Source of the DNA: Deltaproteobacteria bacterium
GTDB taxonomy: Bacteria > Desulfobacterota > Binatia > Binatales > Binataceae
Assembly (NCBI GenBank): GCA_021817345.1
Contig: JAKAVC010000046.1
Span: forward strand, 1-50,786
Reading direction: 5' to 3'
Length of the DNA stretch: 50,786 nucleotides
In this document: piece by piece, positions 1 to 7,652 of the stretch
Position numbering within the stretch: the stretch's first letter is position 1
Layout: each line of letters starts with the position of its first letter
Program-made: the position numbers and the translations under genes
Notes under the pieces: model-generated
Databases searched by the model: none
Seen by the model: the letters and a program-made list of their open reading frames with translations, nothing else
What the model was told of the DNA's origin: nothing

Positions 1-25
1 CCCCAACCTGCGCATCCTTCACCAT
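1..25 (-). CDS. Possible start of an IstA-type transposase (partial)
   Basis: An ATG at 25 on the minus strand opens MVKDAQVG before the window ends. Similar MV-D-QV starts occur in some IstA transposases of IS21-like elements. A purine-rich GTGAGG lies 4 nt upstream as a weak ribosome binding site. The position just inside the repeated element end fits. Eight residues cannot prove the call. Confidence 0.35.
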
Positions 26-75
26 GGAGCCTCACCGCCTGGCTCCACTTCTTTCCCGCGCCGTCGGGACGGCGA

Positions 76-121
76 CAACCGGCAAATCTAATTGTCGTCA
101 ACCGGCAGATTTAATTGTCGT
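76..121. repeat. Tandem 23-bp direct repeat at IS end
   Basis: Units 76-98 and 99-121 match at 21 of 23 positions and both contain the core CAACCGGC followed by TTTAATT or TCTAATT. Repeated transposase-binding units inside the termini are typical of IS21-family elements. The second unit supplies the TAA that ends the truncated VirB4 frame. Confidence 0.8.
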
Positions 122-1016
122 TGATCACGCTGATTACGCCCCGCAGTCCGAGCCGCTTCTGGAACCAGTTGCGCCGATAGACCGCAAGCTGGCTTACCGC
201 GGTGCGCGGCCCGACCGGAATGCCGCGCACCGAGTAGCGGTAGCAGATGGGCAGCTCGCTCAGGAACGCCGCCATCTCGGCGTACGAGAACGGCGGAAAG
301 CCGGAGAGCGCGACCACGCGGATGTGCCGTCCGCCGACGCGCGGCTTGAATCCGGTGATGAACTCCTGGTTGCCAATTACCGCATCGAGGTAGACCGGCG
401 AACGCGGCGGGACGATCCGGCACAGGCGCCCGTTGACGCAGGTGGCCAGATGGGACAGCAGTGCGGGCAGGGCGAGCGGCGTGAGCTTCCATACCGGGCT
501 GATGGCATCGGCGAATTCGCGCAGCCGCTGCTCGAACCAGTCGAGTTGCCGGCGCCAGTCGCTCCGCTTCGGCGCGCCGGAGAGGAAGACGCCCGACATC
601 CTGGTCTGGACGTCGGCCGGCGGCCGGTACGTGATCGCGAGCACGCACCTGCTCTCGAAGTGGCGCCCCTCGGCGGAGTAGTGGACTTCGCGCTCGCGGT
701 CGATCGTGGCGCTGACGGGATCGGCAAACGTCCGTTTCGGGTAGTCGACGCTCGGGAAGCGAATCAGATCGACGTTGTACATGAAGCCGTCGTCCAGCCT
801 CAGCAGCGCGCGGTTGGCCTGCGCCCGATGGGCGTCGAGCTCCTCGGCGCTGGCGGAGTTGAGATCGAGGCCCGAGCATTCGAAGGCCGAGAGAAAGCCG
901 CCGTCCTTGAGCGCGATCGTGCGGTCGTTGACGGCGATCGCGTAGTTGAGCAGGTCGGGCAGGCCGAGCAGCCGCTCCCGCCTGCGCCTCAGCTCCTTGA
1001 ACTCTTTGAACAGCAT
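111..1016 (-). CDS. trbE: TrbE/VirB4 conjugation ATPase, truncated N-terminal part
   Basis: The 301 residues match the N-terminal CagE/TrbE/VirB4 domain, starting MLFKEFKELRRRRERLLGLP. Full-length VirB4 proteins have about 800 residues and carry Walker A and B boxes in the second half, and these are absent here. The last residues (after about GVIS) are encoded by the inserted IS-like end, which supplies the stop. VirB4 energises pilus assembly and substrate transfer, so this copy should be inactive unless the remainder is restored elsewhere. AGGTGATGGG precedes the ATG as ribosome binding site. The gene follows trbD with a 20-nt gap, the usual trbB-C-D-E order. Confidence 0.85.
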   Translation of the reverse strand: MLFKEFKELRRRRERLLGLPDLLNYAIAVNDRTIALKDGGFLSAFECSGLDLNSASAEELDAHRAQANRALLRLDDGFMYNVDLIRFPSVDYPKRTFADPVSATIDREREVHYSAEGRHFESRCVLAITYRPPADVQTRMSGVFLSGAPKRSDWRRQLDWFEQRLREFADAISPVWKLTPLALPALLSHLATCVNGRLCRIVPPRSPVYLDAVIGNQEFITGFKPRVGGRHIRVVALSGFPPFSYAEMAAFLSELPICYRYSVRGIPVGPRTAVSQLAVYRRNWFQKRLGLRGVISVINDN

Positions 1017-1036
1017 CCCATCACCTCATTCACCAT

Positions 1037-1390
1037 CTATCGGCACGTTTCCTTTGGCGCCGGCACGGACGGATGAACGCGCGCGGGCGCGGCGAAGACC
1101 GAAGCCCGCGCCGGGTAGTAGTCCTGGTAGCGGATGTGGCGGATGTAGACCTGGCTCAGCTGCGGATCGAACTTCGCCGCCTCGACCAGGGCCCAGTGGC
1201 CGGCGGTAAGCAGCAGCGCGCCGAGCGCGACCGTGTACCAGTGGAGGCCGCTGCCGAGAATCAGCGCGGCGGCGGTGATCCAGTTGGCGATCGCAAGCGT
1301 GCGCTCCGCCCCAGCGAGAAGGATCGGCTGGGTGAGCGAGCGATGAATCGCGCTCACCCGCCGCTGGTCCCGCGCCATCTCCCGAGCCAT
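1037..1390 (-). CDS. trbD: TrbD/VirB3 conjugal transfer inner-membrane protein
   Basis: A 117-residue protein with a hydrophobic hairpin at about residues 33-70 (two membrane segments near ITAAALILG and LGALLLTAGHWAL) and a short charged C-terminus. This is the layout of TrbD/VirB3, which works beside VirB4 at the base of the type IV secretion channel. It lies between trbC and trbE, the canonical place, with a 4-nt gap after trbC. An in-frame ATG four codons downstream (MARDQRR) is an alternative start. The identity relies on size, membrane pattern and gene order as much as on sequence. Confidence 0.8.
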   Translation of the reverse strand: MAREMARDQRRVSAIHRSLTQPILLAGAERTLAIANWITAAALILGSGLHWYTVALGALLLTAGHWALVEAAKFDPQLSQVYIRHIRYQDYYPARASVFAAPARVHPSVPAPKETCR

Positions 1391-1394
1391 CCGG

Positions 1395-1742
1395 CTAGAA
1401 CAGCGCTCCGCCCATCGGGAAGAGCGTGGTCATCAACTGGGTCGCGCCGAGCGCGCAGGAGCCGCCGAAGGCGAGCGCCGACATCTTGCGCACCCCGGTG
1501 CCATGCTCGGTCACCGACCAGAGAATGCCCGTCCCGATGATCGCCGCCGTGGTGACCGCGTGGGCGACCGGCCCCTGCAGGTCGGTCTGCAGCGTCATCA
1601 GCGGCATGTCCCACGGCAGCACGCCGCCCGCAGTTGCGGCGAAGGCCTGCGCGGGCCAGACGATCGTGATGATGCCGAAGGCGTAGCTCAGCCGCGCCGC
1701 CGACCTCTTCCACCTGATCCTGATCTTTCTGAACCCTGTCAT
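1395..1742 (-). CDS. trbC: TrbC/VirB2 conjugative pilin
   Basis: A 115-residue protein with a long signal sequence (cleavage plausible after AQAFA, near residue 35) followed by two hydrophobic segments joined by a short loop, the hallmark of VirB2/TrbC pilins that polymerise into the mating pilus. An AGGAGG ribosome binding site lies close to the ATG. It follows the 56-aa membrane protein gene and precedes trbD. TrbC pilins of IncP type are cyclised by the TraF peptidase, and a TraF homologue is encoded at 6869-7474. Confidence 0.85.
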   Translation of the reverse strand: MTGFRKIRIRWKRSAARLSYAFGIITIVWPAQAFAATAGGVLPWDMPLMTLQTDLQGPVAHAVTTAAIIGTGILWSVTEHGTGVRKMSALAFGGSCALGATQLMTTLFPMGGALF

Positions 1743-1771
1743 CTTCCTGACCTCCTCTTGCTCGATAGCCC

Positions 1772-1942
1772 CTAAAACTTTCCTGCAGCGATCATTGAGG
1801 TGATTTGCACAAGCATCAGCAGCACGCTGCCGAGCGCGAGCCAGTCGATGAATCGAATCCTGCTTTCGAGACCTACGCGGGCAACCGTCGCCGTTACGGC
1901 GACCGTCCCCAGAATGTAGAGCGTCTGTAGTTCCGGATTCAT
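1772..1942 (-). CDS. Small 56-aa membrane protein in the T4SS operon
   Basis: This short frame begins MNPELQTLYILGTVAVTATV, 4 nt after the trbB stop codon, with GGAG 7 nt upstream of its ATG inside the end of trbB. It encodes two hydrophobic segments (about residues 8-22 and 34-53) separated by a charged turn (ESRIRF) and stops before trbC. Spacing, ribosome binding site and membrane pattern support a real gene. The trb sets of IncP and Tn4371-type elements normally have trbC directly after trbB, so this is an extra component of unknown function, perhaps a pilin partner or assembly factor. Confidence 0.65.
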   Translation of the reverse strand: MNPELQTLYILGTVAVTATVARVGLESRIRFIDWLALGSVLLMLVQITSMIAAGKF

Positions 1943-1946
1943 GGCG

Positions 1947-2906
1947 TTACTCCAGCGATTTGAGGTGGAATCCGCTCGATGGCTCGTAGCCTGTCAGGCG
2001 AACCAGTTCGGTCACGCGCCGCCCTGAGGGCGCGCGCACGATGAACGCGATCAGATTGATGGTCTCGGCGATCAGTTCCGGCTGCGGCGGCACTCCCGCC
2101 TCCTGAACCAGGCTCGAAAGCCGAATCAGCGCGGCGGCGGCGCTGTTCGCATGGATGGTGGTGACGCCGCCCGGATGGCCTGTCGTCCATGCCTTGAGCA
2201 GCGCGAGCGCCTCGCCGCCGCGCACCTCGCCGATGATGATGCGGTCGGGCCGCAGCCGCATCGTGGTGCGCACCAGGCGGGTCATGTCGGCGCCTTCGGC
2301 GGTGTGGAGCTGGACGAGGTTGCGCGCGCGGCAGCGGATCTCGAGGGTGTCCTCGATAATCACGTAGCGCTCGTTGGGGTCGAAGCGCGCGACCATCTCA
2401 TTTATCAGCGCGCCCGCGAGCGTGGTCTTGCCGGAGCCGGTCCCGCCCGCGATCAGGATGTTGAGGCGCCGATCGATGGCGTCGCGAAAGATTTGCGCGT
2501 ATTCGGCGCTCAAAATTCCGTCGCGGAGGTAGTCGTCCAGCGTGTAGAGCACCTGGGCGGGCTTGCGCATCACGCAGCAGGGCCTGCGCGCGACCGGCGG
2601 CAGCAATCCCTCGAAGCGGATGCCACCGATTGGCAACTCGCCTTCGATAATCGGATTGCTCGCGTTAGCAACCGTACCGAGTGACGCGGCGATGGTGCCG
2701 ATGAGGCTCTCGACCTGCGACGGAGCGAACGACAATTCCGCTTCGTGCATCCCCTTGCCGTAGGCCTCGAACCAGACCCGGCCGTCATCGTTGATGATGA
2801 TCTCGGTGATCTCCGGATCATCGATGGCCGCAAGGATGCGCTGCCCGAGCTGGCGCCGGAGCAGCTCGTCGAGCCTGCGTTCCTGGAGCTGCTGCGCGCC
2901 GATCAT
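1947..2906 (-). CDS. trbB: TrbB/VirB11 traffic ATPase
   Basis: A 319-residue VirB11-family hexameric ATPase that switches the type IV secretion machine between pilus assembly and DNA transfer at the cytoplasmic face. It has the N-terminal domain (1-130), Walker A GGTGSGKT at 154-161, the Asp box region IIEDTLEIRCR, Walker B-like RIIIGEVRGGEA and the His box GGVTTIHANS. The start at 2906 (MIGAQQ) is chosen because it overlaps the upstream stop as ATGA. The longer frame to 2996 would run over the previous gene. Gene order with trbC, trbD and trbE is conserved. Confidence 0.93.
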   Translation of the reverse strand: MIGAQQLQERRLDELLRRQLGQRILAAIDDPEITEIIINDDGRVWFEAYGKGMHEAELSFAPSQVESLIGTIAASLGTVANASNPIIEGELPIGGIRFEGLLPPVARRPCCVMRKPAQVLYTLDDYLRDGILSAEYAQIFRDAIDRRLNILIAGGTGSGKTTLAGALINEMVARFDPNERYVIIEDTLEIRCRARNLVQLHTAEGADMTRLVRTTMRLRPDRIIIGEVRGGEALALLKAWTTGHPGGVTTIHANSAAAALIRLSSLVQEAGVPPQPELIAETINLIAFIVRAPSGRRVTELVRLTGYEPSSGFHLKSLE

Positions 2907-3346
2907 GCGTGCTCTCCCGTGTCGCCAGTTGCCTTTTTCCGCGATGGCGGAGCCGGCTCCATCTGCTTGAGCGTCTCCTCGACCTCGGCGCGCCATCCGC
3001 GATGGCGCCGCTGCCCCGACGCAAGCGCCTGCTTGCGCTGGCCCTCCGGAATCTCCGGCAGATGGCTCAGCACACTCAGCGCGAACTGGTCGACCATCGC
3101 GAGCAGCGTCGCGAGCTGTTGGGCGAGGGGCTTGAGACCCTGCGCGATGGCGGAGCGCTGCGCTTCGATGATGCGCTTCTCGGTGGCGGCGAGGATGCTG
3201 TCGGAGTAGGTCAGCGCGCCCTCGCCGTCGTTATGGAACAGGCGCTCCTTGATGTAGCGCGAAAGGGTGATGCCCCGTTCGTCGGCTTCGTCGCGAAGCC
3301 GGCTGAACTCCTCGTCGCTCATGTAGGCGGTTACCTGTCGTCTCAC
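2903..3346 (-). CDS. Ribbon-helix-helix mobilisation accessory protein
   Basis: A 147-residue protein whose N-terminus (RQVTAYMSDEEFSRLRDEAD, then GITLSRYIKERL) has the strand-helix-helix pattern of CopG/MobC-like DNA-binding proteins. The C-terminal part is a longer charged helical region. A protein of this type often sits between traG and trbB in IncP-like ICEs (named TraR or CopG family) and is thought to help the relaxosome or regulate transfer. The start is a GTG overlapping the traG stop (GTGA), and its own stop overlaps the trbB ATG. That it acts at oriT is inference. Confidence 0.7.
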   Translation of the reverse strand: MRRQVTAYMSDEEFSRLRDEADERGITLSRYIKERLFHNDGEGALTYSDSILAATEKRIIEAQRSAIAQGLKPLAQQLATLLAMVDQFALSVLSHLPEIPEGQRKQALASGQRRHRGWRAEVEETLKQMEPAPPSRKKATGDTGEHA

Positions 3347-5427
3347 AGCAGTCTCTCCTTGGCCTGTGCGGGTGGCGCTCCGTCCGTGTCCGCGTTTTCG
3401 ACGGCGAACCTGAGGAACGAAAGCTGCTCGCCCACGTGTGGCTTGGGCTCTTTCCGCTTCGCGGATTGCCTGGGAGTCTCAGGCATCGCCGGCGGCTCTG
3501 GGACTTCACTTTCTCGCGCGTCTTCCGCGCGCGCGGACACCGCTGCAACAATTTCCGGTTGCTCTATCTGGATGCGGTCGCTCCGCTCGGGCGGCGCGAT
3601 CTCCGCGAGCCGCCTGAACGCCGGGTCGGCGTAGTAGCGGAGCTTCCTTGCTCGGATCGCGGGCCGGCCGCTGGCGAAGATGAGCGCCTCGTTCGCGCCG
3701 AGCCGCATCGCCTCGTCCGGCGTGAGCAGGGGCCGCGCGATCTCCGGCTCCGAGATGCTCGCGCCCGCGCTTGAGATGGTCCGGTGCGCATGCCGCACGG
3801 TGGTCTCTCCCGTCATCTGCGACAAAAGCCGCGCGGTTTCGATCCGGTTGGGCGTAAAGGCGACGCGGGTGTGGCAGTTCGAGGTGATCGCCTCGTCGTG
3901 GCCGTAGGCCGCGTGAATCTGGCTTAAGTCCTGGGCGATGAGACAGGCCTTGATGCCGTAGCCGGCAATCAGCGAGAGCGACTCCGCGAACATGTCGAGC
4001 CGCCCGAGGCTTGCGAACTCGTCGATCATCAGGAGCAGGCGATGGCGGTAGGCGCTCACGGCGCGGCCGCCGCGGAACTCAAGCTGTTCGGTCAGCCGAT
4101 GGAGGATCTGGCTCAGCATCAGGCGGATGAGCGGGCGGAGGCTGTTCTTGTGCGCGAGCGGCACCACGATGTAGAGCGACACCGGCCGCTCATGATTCAT
4201 GAGATCGGTGATGCGGAAGTCAGAAGCCGCCGTGTTCGCCGCGATCACCGGGTCGCGGTAGAGCTCAAGGAAGCCCTTGACCTCGGAGATGACGCCGGAG
4301 CGTTCGTTGTCGCTCTTATCGAGCATCGAGCGCATGGCGCGGGCAATCACCGGATGGGTCCTGGTCGGGATGCCGCGCGCGTCGGTCCAGCCCATCGCGC
4401 CGGTCGGATCGTGTTCGGCGCGCATGATCTGCCGGATGGTGTCGTCGATGGGTTGATTGGGATCGCAAAGCCGCGCTTCGAGCCCGTGCAGCGTCTTGTC
4501 GCGCCCGGTGTAGAGCTGGTCAAGGATCATGCCGGTCAGGAAGGCCGAACCCTCGCGGGACCAGTGGTCGGGAAGTCCCTTGCCGTCGGGATCGACGATC
4601 ATCTGCACGATGTTGCGCACGTCGCGGATTTCGTGCGGCGTCCGGAGCCGCACTTCGGCGAGCGGGTTGTAGCGGGCGCTGTCGCCGTCGGCGGAGGCCG
4701 GCGCGAACTTAAGGCAGACCTGGCCCATCCGCTTGCGCGCTCCCGCCGTGAGCGCCCAGTTCTCGCCCTTGAGGTCGTGGACCAGGACCGAGTGCGGCCA
4801 CCTGAGCAGGGTGGGAACGACGATGCCCACGCCCTTGCCGCTCCGAGTGGGAGCGAAGACCAGCACGTGGGCGGGTCCGCAGTCGCGAATCAGCGAGCGC
4901 TTCCATACTCCGAGATAGACGCCCGCCTTGTGCGCGAGCGGACGCAGCAGGTGCAGGCGCTCAGCGAGCTTTCTCAAGCGGGAACTGCGGACTTCGAGCA
5001 GGCGCGCGGCCTTGAGGTCGCGCGTCGTCGCCCAGCGCGCGGAACCGTGCAGGTCCGATACGTCCGCCAGCCAGCCGTTCCGTACCAGCGCGATCGCGCC
5101 GCAACCAAGCCCTGCAATCAGCGCCATCGGAACCAGCGTCTCGCGCACGCAGAGCGCCCATAGCGGCGCCAGCGCCGGCGCATCATGCCAGCGCGCCCAC
5201 CAGGCGACCCAGTCCCATGGCGCATAGACCGCGCCGATAACCGGCGCGCGGAAGAGCGGCTGCCCGAGCCATGGCGCGTCATGCAGGACGCTCGCCGCGT
5301 GCTGCGTCGTCACCTCATTGACCGCGGCGAACGCCGCGGCCATCGCAACAACCGCGATTCGCTTGACCCGCTGAAGGCGCGCATCGGCGCTCGATCCGGG
5401 AATCCGGTACGGACGCTGCTCAGCCAT
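3343..5427 (-). CDS. traG: TraG/VirD4 type IV coupling protein
   Basis: A 694-residue coupling ATPase that brings the relaxase-DNA complex to the secretion channel. N-terminal membrane segments lie at about residues 22-38 and 96-115. Walker A is APTRSGKG near residues 192-199, followed by VPTLLRWPHSVLVHDLKGEN. Walker B is LLLMIDEFASLG, followed by the typical LIAQDLSQI. The C-terminal part after about residue 620 is charged and probably disordered. Length and motifs are those of complete TraG/VirD4 proteins. It overlaps the relaxase gene by 8 nt and the following gene by a GTGA junction, so it is translated within one operon. Confidence 0.95.
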   Translation of the reverse strand: MAEQRPYRIPGSSADARLQRVKRIAVVAMAAAFAAVNEVTTQHAASVLHDAPWLGQPLFRAPVIGAVYAPWDWVAWWARWHDAPALAPLWALCVRETLVPMALIAGLGCGAIALVRNGWLADVSDLHGSARWATTRDLKAARLLEVRSSRLRKLAERLHLLRPLAHKAGVYLGVWKRSLIRDCGPAHVLVFAPTRSGKGVGIVVPTLLRWPHSVLVHDLKGENWALTAGARKRMGQVCLKFAPASADGDSARYNPLAEVRLRTPHEIRDVRNIVQMIVDPDGKGLPDHWSREGSAFLTGMILDQLYTGRDKTLHGLEARLCDPNQPIDDTIRQIMRAEHDPTGAMGWTDARGIPTRTHPVIARAMRSMLDKSDNERSGVISEVKGFLELYRDPVIAANTAASDFRITDLMNHERPVSLYIVVPLAHKNSLRPLIRLMLSQILHRLTEQLEFRGGRAVSAYRHRLLLMIDEFASLGRLDMFAESLSLIAGYGIKACLIAQDLSQIHAAYGHDEAITSNCHTRVAFTPNRIETARLLSQMTGETTVRHAHRTISSAGASISEPEIARPLLTPDEAMRLGANEALIFASGRPAIRARKLRYYADPAFRRLAEIAPPERSDRIQIEQPEIVAAVSARAEDARESEVPEPPAMPETPRQSAKRKEPKPHVGEQLSFLRFAVENADTDGAPPAQAKERLL

Positions 5428-6454
5428 GGCGCTCCCTCCGCCGCTCGCGCGAACGATCGAGCCCCGGCTCCAGCGCGCGCCGGCGCTCGTGGGCCCGCGA
5501 CTTGATCACGTCCCTGTCCCGCTGCCGCTCGCGAAGCTCGCGCTCGTGATTCTCCGCGAGCTGCCACGCGCGATCATCGACGCGTTTCGCGAGCCCAAGT
5601 CCCGTGAGAAACTCAAGCCGCTCGATCTCCTGCTCCGCCCGGATGCGCGCGCCGTCGGTATAGGCGCGGAAACCCGCGTAGCTGACGATGCCGTTTCCGT
5701 CCGCCCTGCGCTTGAGCGCCCGGTCGATCTCGGTCCACTGCTCGCGGCGGATGACCCGCTCGCGCGCTTGCAGCATCTCGGGCTCAAGGCGCGGTCCGAG
5801 CTCGCGGGTTGCGATCTCCTGGCTCCGGGTCCGGATGCCCTCGCGCAGGTAGTCGCGGTCGATCTCAAGCGGGCGGCCGTCCTGCCTAACGCCGCGCACC
5901 AGCAGATGGACGTGCGCGTCGTCGGTGTTGTGATGGTCGATTGCGACCCATTCGAGTTTCGTACCGAGATCCTCTTCCATGTGGCCTACAAGCTCGCGGA
6001 TATGGTCGCGGAGATTCAGGCGATCAGCGTCTTCGGGCGACACGATGAAACGCCACATCAGCTCGTCGCCGCTCCGTTCCCACGCCCTCACCGTCGCGAC
6101 CAGGTCGATTCCCTCGCACGCCGCGTCGAAGCCGAGCCCCTTTTCGAACTCCTTCTGCGCCCCCGGACGCGAGAGGTACTTTGCATGCGCGATCCACGCC
6201 CCGCTTTTGCGGTTGCGCGAGAACGACGCCTTGACCACGCTCCGGCGCGCATAGGCCCGAAGCTCGCTTCCGCCGCGCTCGCGCCACACCTGCCGTCCGC
6301 CAAGGCTGCCGTGCGCCTGGCGGCGCGCGCCCCACGCGACGCGCACGCGTCTGAGCGCCCGCGCCCACCACGGCACGATCCGCTGGGGCGCCTTCGCCGG
6401 CTCGGGGCGAAGCCGGATCTCGATCTCTTTGCGCCTAAGGCTAGGCCGCCCCAT
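5420..6454 (-). CDS. VirD2/TraI-like relaxase (short form)
   Basis: A 344-residue DNA relaxase-like protein that should nick the transfer origin through a tyrosine. The region SFSRNRKSGAWIAHAKYLS holds a candidate Tyr93. The metal-binding histidines appear in DHHNTDDAHVHLLVRG (about 173-188), and GRPLEIDRDYLREGIR follows, as in relaxases fused to DUF3363. Related relaxase/DUF3363 proteins are usually 600 residues or more. Here the protein ends in a basic, Arg-rich tail soon after the start of the DUF3363-like part, so it is either a compact variant or C-terminally shortened. It overlaps traD upstream and traG downstream. Confidence 0.88.
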   Translation of the reverse strand: MGRPSLRRKEIEIRLRPEPAKAPQRIVPWWARALRRVRVAWGARRQAHGSLGGRQVWRERGGSELRAYARRSVVKASFSRNRKSGAWIAHAKYLSRPGAQKEFEKGLGFDAACEGIDLVATVRAWERSGDELMWRFIVSPEDADRLNLRDHIRELVGHMEEDLGTKLEWVAIDHHNTDDAHVHLLVRGVRQDGRPLEIDRDYLREGIRTRSQEIATRELGPRLEPEMLQARERVIRREQWTEIDRALKRRADGNGIVSYAGFRAYTDGARIRAEQEIERLEFLTGLGLAKRVDDRAWQLAENHERELRERQRDRDVIKSRAHERRRALEPGLDRSRERRRERHG

Positions 6455-6863
6455 TGCTCGCCTCCGAAAGCGCCTGGCTAAGCGCCAGCGGCAGCCGCGT
6501 CGGATCCTCCGGCACCTTGCCGCCCAGCGCCGCGATGATTGCGGCCACCTGCGCGTTGCTGAGCGTCAGCGGCTGCAGCTCCCGCGCCCGCAGCCACGAC
6601 TTCCACGCCCGCTTGCCGGTCGCGCGCTCGTCAAGCACGCGGCGACCGATTGACGCCACGCGCTCGCGTTGTGTGGCCGTGAGCCTGCGCGTCTCCTCGG
6701 CGACGCTGAGCAGCGCGCCGAGCAGATAGTCGGGCGGTTCGAGGTCGAGTCCCGCGAGCGCGATGAGTCCGCCGAGGTTGGCGAGATGATGGAGCCTGAG
6801 CCCCTGCTCGCGGCTGTGATTTCCGTTGCCGTTGCCGTTGCCGTTTCCGTTTCTGCTGCCCAT
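6441..6863 (-). CDS. traD: TraD-family conjugal transfer protein
   Basis: A 140-residue protein. The start at 6863 is preferred because GGTGA lies 6 nt upstream and the frame opens before a low-complexity Asn-Gly stretch. Residues about 20-50 (LHHLANLGGLIALAGLD, then PPDYLLGALL) match the small TraD family found beside relaxases, believed to bind DNA or regulate the relaxosome. The C-terminal extension (LSNAQVAAIIAALGGKVPED) is helical. A longer frame reaches 6974 but overlaps traF. The gene overlaps the relaxase start by 14 nt. Confidence 0.65.
   Translation of the reverse strand: MGSRNGNGNGNGNGNHSREQGLRLHHLANLGGLIALAGLDLEPPDYLLGALLSVAEETRRLTATQRERVASIGRRVLDERATGKRAWKSWLRARELQPLTLSNAQVAAIIAALGGKVPEDPTRLPLALSQALSEASNGAA
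6823..6852. repeat. Hexamer tandem repeat within traD
   Basis: Five copies of CCGTTG or CCGTTT in a row encode the Asn-Gly repeat at the TraD N-terminus. Copy-number change would lengthen or shorten the linker in multiples of two residues without breaking the frame. Confidence 0.85.
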
Positions 6864-6868
6864 GCGAT

Positions 6869-7474
6869 TCACCACGTTACGATCGGCTTCAATTCGCCCC
6901 GAAGGTTGGCGAGCGGGACCGGTCCGAAGTAGCGCGAATCCCAGCTGCGCCGATCGTTGAAACCGAACAGCCACACTTCACCGGCTGCGACGCGGCGCTT
7001 GCCCCACGCTACGTGCGCGAGCGGACGCCCGGCGCTATCGCGCGAGGCCATAGCGCTGTCAGGGAAGCGAACGCCGTTGACCGAGACCCAGCCCGGTTCG
7101 ACATCGAGGATGTCGCCGGGAAGCGCGCCGATGATCTTGTCGACCGGCTCGGCGTCACCGGGGCAATCGCCCGCCTGCAAATAGCCGCGCGCGAGGCCGA
7201 GCTTCGCGACTCCGAGCGGCAGGCAGGCGGCGACCAGCGCGCCGCGCCGAACTTCGCGGCCTATGATGCGATAGACGCCCGCCGGCGCGGCGCTGTCGGT
7301 GGTAGAGATTCGAATTCCGGATGCTTTTCCGACGGCGATCAGAACCGCTGCCCCGAACGCAATTGCAGCCATCGCCGCAAGCGCTCCGCGCGCGCCTTCC
7401 AATTGCTGGAAGTGCACACGCTCGGAAAGCGATCCGGCGGCGTTTTCTGAGGTACTGTACAGTCGGCTCAGCAT
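6869..7474 (-). CDS. traF: TraF-type S26 signal peptidase (pilin maturation)
   Basis: A 201-residue inner-membrane serine peptidase. One membrane segment (about residues 30-50) precedes the catalytic serine in TTDSAAPAGVYRI (Ser61), and the general-base lysine lies in VDKIIGALPGD (Lys113). The GFNDRRSWDSRYFGPV block near the C-terminus is the usual S26 box for TraF. In RP4, TraF removes the C-terminus of the TrbC pilin and cyclises it, and the trbC product here is the likely substrate. The stop lies inside the traD ribosome binding region, so the two are coupled. It is the first gene after the 7475-7652 control region. Confidence 0.9.
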   Translation of the reverse strand: MLSRLYSTSENAAGSLSERVHFQQLEGARGALAAMAAIAFGAAVLIAVGKASGIRISTTDSAAPAGVYRIIGREVRRGALVAACLPLGVAKLGLARGYLQAGDCPGDAEPVDKIIGALPGDILDVEPGWVSVNGVRFPDSAMASRDSAGRPLAHVAWGKRRVAAGEVWLFGFNDRRSWDSRYFGPVPLANLRGELKPIVTW

Positions 7475-7553
7475 GACCGCCCCAGTGGGGGAAAGGCCGC
7501 GAATTCACGAGAGAATTCGCGAAAATGCCGTACCGTACCGCAGTACCCTTTAT
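7447..7553. promoter_or_regulatory. Iterated GTAC motifs around the traF promoter region
   Basis: GGTACTGTAC lies near 7450, and a run reading GTACCGTACCGCAGTAC lies near 7529-7545, giving several GGTAC half-sites on both strands. Short iterated half-sites next to a gene for a ribbon-helix-helix protein (7653-7898) suggest an autoregulatory operator. This is inference from position. Confidence 0.4.
7498..7521. promoter_or_regulatory. Perfect inverted repeat in ICE control region
   Basis: CGCGAATTC and GAATTCGCG flank a 6-nt spacer, a perfect 9-bp inverted repeat 24 nt upstream of the traF ATG. It could be a regulator operator or part of the origin of transfer. Nothing in the sequence alone decides between these. 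Confidence 0.55.
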
Positions 7554-7652
7554 CTTGCTCTACGACCGGCCGCCCTTTTCCCCACTCCCTCACTCTCCGC
7601 AAAACCACCCGCTCCGCGCGCCGCGCTGCGGCGGAGAAAATCACCGCGAATT

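Larger units (their letters stand above)
1..127. mobile_element. End of an IS21-like insertion sequence
   Basis: Two tandem 23-bp repeats (76-98 and 99-121) sit just inside a terminal CA (126-127). The arrangement resembles the multiple terminal repeats and TG...CA ends of IS21-family elements. A possible transposase start reads leftward at position 25. The VirB4 reading frame runs into the element and stops within its second repeat, so the element appears to have inserted into virB4. The rest of the element is outside the window, and the family assignment rests on end structure and an 8-residue N-terminus only. Confidence 0.45.

Noticed and set aside
24..1076. 350-aa plus-strand frame
   Set aside because: It is the antisense shadow of virB4, Arg/Glu-rich with no domain.
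4042..5163. 373-aa plus-strand frame
   Set aside because: Antisense of traG/virD4, whose motifs on the minus strand are intact.
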